Shown here: piece by piece, positions 60,027-64,000 of the stretch
How the letters are laid out: each line of letters starts with the position of its first letter
How positions within the stretch are numbered: position 1 is the first letter of the stretch
Source: Solicola gregarius
GTDB taxonomy: Bacteria; Actinomycetota; Actinomycetes; Propionibacteriales; Nocardioidaceae
Assembly: GCF_025790165.1 (NCBI RefSeq)
Contig: NZ_CP094970.1
Span: forward strand, 1,116,001 to 1,180,000
Reading direction: 5' to 3'
DNA: 64,000 nt
Position numbers and translations under genes: made by a program
Notes under the pieces: model-generated
The model's database searches: none
Seen by the model: only the letters and a program-made list of their open reading frames with translations
What the model was told of the DNA's origin: nothing

Positions 60027-60802
60027 AGTGCCTCCAGGAGTTGTCGGGAGTATTCGTGCTCAGGTGTCTCGTAGAACCGCCGGGTGTCGGCGAGCTCGAC
60101 GATCGACCCCGCTCGCATGACCGCGACCCGGTGCGCGATGTATCGCACCGCGGCCAGGTCGTGCGAGATGAACAGCGCACCGAACTGGTGCTCTGTCTGT
60201 AGATCGCTTATCAGGTTGAGGATCTGCGCCTGTACCGAGACGTCGAGCGCGCTCACGGCCTCGTCGAAGACGATGAACCGCGGGTGCGTGATGAGCGCCC
60301 GGGCGATCGCCACCCGCTGCCGCTGCCCACCGGACAGCTCGTGCGGATAGCGGTCGGCGAACGTATCGTCCAGGCCGACCTGGTCGAGCATCTCGATCAC
60401 GGCGTCGCGATGGTCGTGCAGTCCGTTGCGCTGGACGGTTGCCAGCGGCTCCGCGATCGAGTCACCGGCGTACATCCGCGGGTTGAGCGACCAGTGCGGA
60501 TTCTGGAGTACCGCCTGGATCTTGCCCGCCCGGTTACGGGCCTTGGCGTACTCCTCACCGTCGAAGCGTACGGAGCCGGACGACGGCTTCACGAGCCCGA
60601 GCGCGACGAGGCCGGTCGTCGACTTTCCCGATCCCGACTCTCCAACCAGGCCTAGCGTCTCGCCGATGCCGATGGAGAAGCTGAGCTCGTTCATCGCCGT
60701 CAGCACCGTACGACCGCGGCCCCATCCGCTGGTGAACGTCTTGGTGACCGAGTCGAGCTCGAGCACTGCGTCCGCACCCCGTGCCTTCGCGTCGCCGCTC
60801 AT
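60023..60802 (-). CDS. oligopeptide ABC transporter ATP-binding protein (OppF/DppF-like)
   Basis: 259 residues. Walker A LVGESGSGKSTTG, Q-loop VLQNPHWSLNPRM, signature ELSGGQRQRVAIARAL, Walker B FIVFDEAVSALD and the switch His (ISHDLAAVRYI) are complete. It energises peptide import with the partner ATPase encoded just upstream (4-base overlap). The C-terminal oligopeptide extension with its Cys cluster is absent here and present in the partner. Confidence 0.92.
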   Translation of the reverse strand: MSGDAKARGADAVLELDSVTKTFTSGWGRGRTVLTAMNELSFSIGIGETLGLVGESGSGKSTTGLVALGLVKPSSGSVRFDGEEYAKARNRAGKIQAVLQNPHWSLNPRMYAGDSIAEPLATVQRNGLHDHRDAVIEMLDQVGLDDTFADRYPHELSGGQRQRVAIARALITHPRFIVFDEAVSALDVSVQAQILNLISDLQTEHQFGALFISHDLAAVRYIAHRVAVMRAGSIVELADTRRFYETPEHEYSRQLLEAL

Positions 60803-61812
60803 GACTGCACCTCCCCCGCGCCGACGAGATCCCGCTCACCGTCGCTCGAGGCCGGATGATGACACAGGACCGTCCGGCCACCGATCTCGACGGTCGGCGG
60901 CGTCACATCACCGCATGCCGCCGTCGCGTACGCGCACCGCGGCGCGAACGCGCACCCGACCGACGCGGGTGTGCGCGTCGCCGGGCTACCGCCGATGGGA
61001 GCGAGGCGCTCACCCGCCGCCACTCGGGCGGGGTCCGAAGCTGCGAGCGCTGCGGTGTAACGGTGTTCGGGCCGCTCGAGCACGTCACCGACGAGGCCGT
61101 CCTCGACGACCCGCCCGCCGTACATCACCGCGATCCGCCGACACCACCGCGACACCGCGTTCAGGTCGTGGCTGAGCCACAGCACCGTCGTACCCGCCTC
61201 GTTGGCGAGGCCGAACACGAGCCGCAGCACCTCCTCGCGTACCTGGCTGTCGAGCGCCGCCGTCGGCTCGTCGGCGACGAGGATGCGGGGCTGACGCGCC
61301 ATCGCCATCGCAATCGCAATGCGCTGTGCCATCCCGCCCGAAACCTCGTGCGGGTAGAGGCGGAGTACGCGCTGAGGATCGTCGATCTGCACCCGCTCGA
61401 GCTGGTCGACGAGCTCCTGCTTCGACGCCGACCGGCCGGGCAACGCCAGCCGAAGCTGTCGACCCACGCGCAGCGTCGGGTTGAGCGAGCCGACGGGGTC
61501 CTGCGGGATGAACCCGAGCTTCTCGCGGCGTACCCGCGCGATGTCGCGATCGGGCAGGTCGAGCACCTGCTCGCCGTCGACGACCACGCGCCCGGAGGTG
61601 CGTTGGCCGCGTGGCGGCAGCAGCCGGCCGACCAGCAGACCCAGTGTGGACTTACCGGACCCGCTCTCGCCCACGACTCCTACCGTGTCGCCCGCCGCGA
61701 CCGACAGGCTCGCGCCGTCGAGCGCGCGTACCTCGCGATCGGGCGTGCGGTAGTCGACGGTGACGTCCTCGATCGCCAGGACCGGGCTGTCTCGATTGTC
61801 GCGCTCACTCAT
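60799..61812 (-). CDS. oligopeptide ABC transporter ATP-binding protein (OppD/DppD-like)
   Basis: 337 residues from ATG 61812, overlapping the permease stop (ATGA); a longer frame upstream is antisense-like. Walker A VGESGSGKSTLG, Q-loop FIPQDPVGSLNPTL, signature EVSGGMAQRIAIAMA, Walker B ILVADEPTAALD. The C-terminal oligo_HPY extension has the Cys cluster GCAFAPRCAYATAACGD and CHHP, typical of OppD/F and a possible iron-sulfur site. Confidence 0.93.
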   Translation of the reverse strand: MSERDNRDSPVLAIEDVTVDYRTPDREVRALDGASLSVAAGDTVGVVGESGSGKSTLGLLVGRLLPPRGQRTSGRVVVDGEQVLDLPDRDIARVRREKLGFIPQDPVGSLNPTLRVGRQLRLALPGRSASKQELVDQLERVQIDDPQRVLRLYPHEVSGGMAQRIAIAMAMARQPRILVADEPTAALDSQVREEVLRLVFGLANEAGTTVLWLSHDLNAVSRWCRRIAVMYGGRVVEDGLVGDVLERPEHRYTAALAASDPARVAAGERLAPIGGSPATRTPASVGCAFAPRCAYATAACGDVTPPTVEIGGRTVLCHHPASSDGERDLVGAGEVQS

Positions 61813-62675
61813 ACCAACGACCTCACTTCCCGCGGCTCGAACCGGTCGCGTAGTCCGTCGCCGATCAGGTTGATCGCGAGGATCGCCACGACGAGTACGA
61901 CACCTGGCGTGACGATCAGCCACGGCGCCGTCACCATGTACAAATTGCCCTCCTGGATCAGCAGGCCGAGCGACGCCCCGGGCAGCTGCACGCCGTACCC
62001 GAGGAAGCTGAGCACGCCTTCGACCAGAATCCCGACCGACAGGGCGTACGTGCCCTGCACCGCGATCGTGCCGGAGACGTTGCGCAGGATGTGCCGTAGC
62101 AGGATGCGGTACGTCGGTACGCCGCTGATCACTGCGGCGGTCACGAAGTAACGTTGGGCGACCGACCTCGCCGACGCGCTCACCATCCGGGTCATCAACG
62201 GCACGGTCACGAGCACGATGCTGGCCATCGCCGCCGGTCGCCCGGGACCGAGCATCGCGGCGACGAGGATGGCCAGCACGATCGTCGGGAACGAGTACAG
62301 CACGTCGACGAGTCGCATCAGCGCCTCGTTCGTACGCCCGCCGTGGTAGCCGGCGAGGATGCCCATCGCCGTGCTGACGACGGCCGTGACCACTACTGCG
62401 ATCGACGACAGCAGCAAGGTCGTACCGATGCCCTCGAGCAGGCGCGGGAGCAGCGACCGGCCGAGGCTGTCGGTGCCCAGCGGGTATCCCGACCCCGGTG
62501 GCGTGAGCCGCGGCCCGACGGTCTCGGTCGGATCGCCGCCGAGGCCGAACCAGCGCGCCGCGACGGTCGCCACGATCAACACGACCAGCACCACGACGGA
62601 TGCCCGCGACAGCCAGTCGAGCGAGCCGATCAGCCGTCGCCGCGGACGTACGGACGCCTGCGTGGCACTGCTCAT
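61809..62675 (-). CDS. oligopeptide ABC transporter permease (OppC/DppC-like)
   Basis: 288 residues, six membrane helices, with the OppC N-terminal part (RRRLIGSLDWLSRASVVVLVVLIVATVAARWF) and GSGYPLGTDSLGRSLLPRLLEG, a family motif. The EAA loop is SARSVAQRYFVTAAVISGVPTYRILLRHILRN. It forms the channel with the OppB-like partner, whose stop it overlaps by 4 bases. Confidence 0.93.
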   Translation of the reverse strand: MSSATQASVRPRRRLIGSLDWLSRASVVVLVVLIVATVAARWFGLGGDPTETVGPRLTPPGSGYPLGTDSLGRSLLPRLLEGIGTTLLLSSIAVVVTAVVSTAMGILAGYHGGRTNEALMRLVDVLYSFPTIVLAILVAAMLGPGRPAAMASIVLVTVPLMTRMVSASARSVAQRYFVTAAVISGVPTYRILLRHILRNVSGTIAVQGTYALSVGILVEGVLSFLGYGVQLPGASLGLLIQEGNLYMVTAPWLIVTPGVVLVVAILAINLIGDGLRDRFEPREVRSLV

Positions 62676-63637
62676 GAGCGACCGCCCTTCGTCGCGCTCA
62701 CCCGTGGATCGATCAGCCCCGACAGCAGGTCGACCAGCAGACTGGTCGCCACGAAGACGACCGTCGCGACGAGTACGCCCGCTTGGATGACGGCGTAGTC
62801 ACGCCGGTCGAGCGCCGCGACGAGGTACGACCCGAGTCCCGGGATGTCGAAGACGGCCTCGATGACGATCGCGCCACCGAGCAGGTACGCCGTGATCGTC
62901 GCGGTCAGGGTGAGCACCGGGATCGCCGCGTTGCGCAACACGTGGTGGCGCAGGATGAACGCCTTGGACTCCCCACGCGCGACCGCCGCGCCGATGTGCG
63001 GCTCGACGAGTACGCCGAGCACCGCATCGCGCGTCGTACGCGCGGTCGCGGCGATACAGAAGACCGCGAGCACGCCGGCCGGCAGGATCAACGACCGGAC
63101 CGACGCGCCGACGCCGTCGCTGATCGGTGTGAAGTCGCCGATCGTGAGCCCGAGGGAGTAGCGCGAGAACAGGAACACGACCAGGCTGCCGAGGACGAAC
63201 TCCGGCAGGCTGATGCCGATCCCGCTGACCAACCTGCCGACTGCCCCGCCGCCGCTGCCGCCGCGCGTCGCCGAGTAGACGCCGAGCGGCAGCCCGATCG
63301 CGATCGTCAGGACCAACGCCATGACCGCGAGCGAGATCGTCACCGGCAGGCGGAGCCCGAACTCCTCCGAGACGGGCAGCTGGCTGACCAGGGACGTGCC
63401 GAGGTTGCCTTGCACCGCCTCGAACAGCCAACGCACGTACTGCTCGATGATCGAGCTGTCGAGGCCGTACTCGGACGCGAACTCCGCCTTCTCCGCCGGC
63501 GACGACAGCGGCCCCAGGACGATATCGGCGTAACTGCCGGGCATCTGGCGTACGGCGAGGAACACCAGGGCCGAGACGCCGAGCATCGTGAGCACGGCGT
63601 TCAGCGAACGCATGACCAGCCAGCGAGTCGTCTGCAC
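62672..63637 (-). CDS. oligopeptide ABC transporter permease (OppB/DppB-like)
   Basis: About 321 residues from GTG 63637 with GGGGGAG eight bases upstream; ATG 63613 is an alternative. It has six membrane helices, the first RSLNAVLTMLGVSALVFLAV, then YGLDSSIIEQYVRWLFEAVQGNLGTSLV, typical of OppB, and the EAA loop HIGAAVARGESKAFILRHHVLRNAAIPVLTL. It begins 5 bases after the substrate-binding protein gene. Confidence 0.93.
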   Translation of the reverse strand: MQTTRWLVMRSLNAVLTMLGVSALVFLAVRQMPGSYADIVLGPLSSPAEKAEFASEYGLDSSIIEQYVRWLFEAVQGNLGTSLVSQLPVSEEFGLRLPVTISLAVMALVLTIAIGLPLGVYSATRGGSGGGAVGRLVSGIGISLPEFVLGSLVVFLFSRYSLGLTIGDFTPISDGVGASVRSLILPAGVLAVFCIAATARTTRDAVLGVLVEPHIGAAVARGESKAFILRHHVLRNAAIPVLTLTATITAYLLGGAIVIEAVFDIPGLGSYLVAALDRRDYAVIQAGVLVATVVFVATSLLVDLLSGLIDPRVSATKGGRS

Positions 63638-63642
63638 GGCCG

Positions 63643-64000
63643 CTACTCCCCCGCCGGTACGCGCCAGTCGACGATGTTGCGCAGGACGTTGCCGTACCCC
63701 TCGTTGCTGTACAGCGTCGGGCTCAGCGTGTCGGTCCGGTAGCCGAGCACGGACGGGCGCGTCACGAGCGGCACGATCTCGGAGTTCTGGTCGACCCGAG
63801 CACACAGGTCGGTGATCGTGGCGGCGCGCTCCTTACCCGCTGCCGTCGAGCCGGCCTTCTCGATCAGCGAGTTCAGCTTCGGATCGGCCCCCATGAACCC
63901 TGCGTGTGCGGGTACGACCTCGGGGTTCCACCACTTGGAGACCATCGACGCGTCGCCGTACCCGGCGAACCAGTAGAGCGCCAGGTCGAAGTCGGCCGGC
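63643..64000 (-). CDS. peptide ABC transporter substrate-binding protein (family 5), C-terminal part
   Basis: About 118 residues are visible, with the start beyond the right edge. PADFDLALYWFAGYGDAS ... KWWNPEVVPAHAGFMGADPKLNSLIEKAG matches the C-terminal lobe of SBP_bac_5 proteins (the FDLALYWF and late PLVTRPSVLGYR segments). It would deliver peptides to the Opp permeases encoded next. It is presumably a lipoprotein, but the signal is not in the window. Confidence 0.8.
   Translation of the reverse strand, partial: PADFDLALYWFAGYGDASMVSKWWNPEVVPAHAGFMGADPKLNSLIEKAGSTAAGKERAATITDLCARVDQNSEIVPLVTRPSVLGYRTDTLSPTLYSNEGYGNVLRNIVDWRVPAGE

Overview
The window is high-GC DNA from an actinobacterium. 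The evidence is the GC-rich codon use, many GTG and TTG starts, several apparently leaderless genes, a DUF222/13E12-type HNH gene, and a housekeeping order (rsmA, ispE, ABC-F ... TetR, tRNA-Gln, glmU, prs, rplY, pth) that matches the rsmA-to-glmU block of Mycobacterium. A Nocardioidaceae-like member of the Propionibacteriales is my best guess, but that is inference. At least five genes carry single-base frameshifts, two of them at G7/C7 runs and one at a short G run, so part of the sequence may contain indel errors.

1-27 kb is a cell-surface polysaccharide region. A minus-strand operon (27052 down to 17120) encodes an initiating sugar-phosphate transferase, a Wzz-like chain-length protein with a degenerate kinase domain, a sulfotransferase, a GT14-type transferase, an O-antigen-ligase/polymerase-like protein, an APH-like kinase, a second sulfotransferase and a Wzx-type flippase. 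Downstream lie two secreted TIM-barrel hydrolase-like paralogs, an Alg14-like subunit coupled to an Alg13-like subunit fused to a sulfotransferase, a GT2, three large secreted beta-propeller proteins (two with PKD domains), a lipoprotein, a membrane protein and a fourth sulfotransferase. The simplest reading is production, export and remodelling of a sulfated extracellular polysaccharide.

27.2-38.5 kb holds housekeeping genes: pth, rplY, prs, glmU and a tRNA-Gln. Between rplY and prs two genes on the opposite strand are inserted: a DUF222-HNH nuclease and a 1778-residue protein that joins a lipase-like alpha/beta hydrolase, a second degenerate hydrolase, an M17-N-like domain, a caspase-like CHAT protease and a TPR-like tail. 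This giant protein is the best candidate for an undescribed, possibly defence-related, system.

38.7-44.3 kb carries a fatty-acid desaturase, TetR, VOC and GNAT proteins, a trans-aconitate methyltransferase (Tam) and a MarR regulator sharing a 14-bp operator with it (TamR-like), a small HTH regulator paired with a Clp-N protein under a palindrome-rich leaderless promoter, and a secreted I36-type inhibitor-like protein. Repeats occupy 42040-42158.

44.3-53.1 kb is a catabolic operon behind a divergent GntR regulator: a three-subunit molybdenum hydroxylase, its MoxR and VWA accessory proteins, an amidohydrolase, a fumarylacetoacetase-like hydrolase and a YciI protein.

53.1-56.6 kb returns to housekeeping: ABC-F, ispE and rsmA. 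An exact 22-bp tandem repeat (56638-56907) separates rsmA from a peptide-use operon (56.9-64 kb) with a LacI regulator, a C45-type Ntn hydrolase, a P1 (DmpA-type) aminopeptidase and an Opp/Dpp ABC transporter whose binding protein runs off the right edge.
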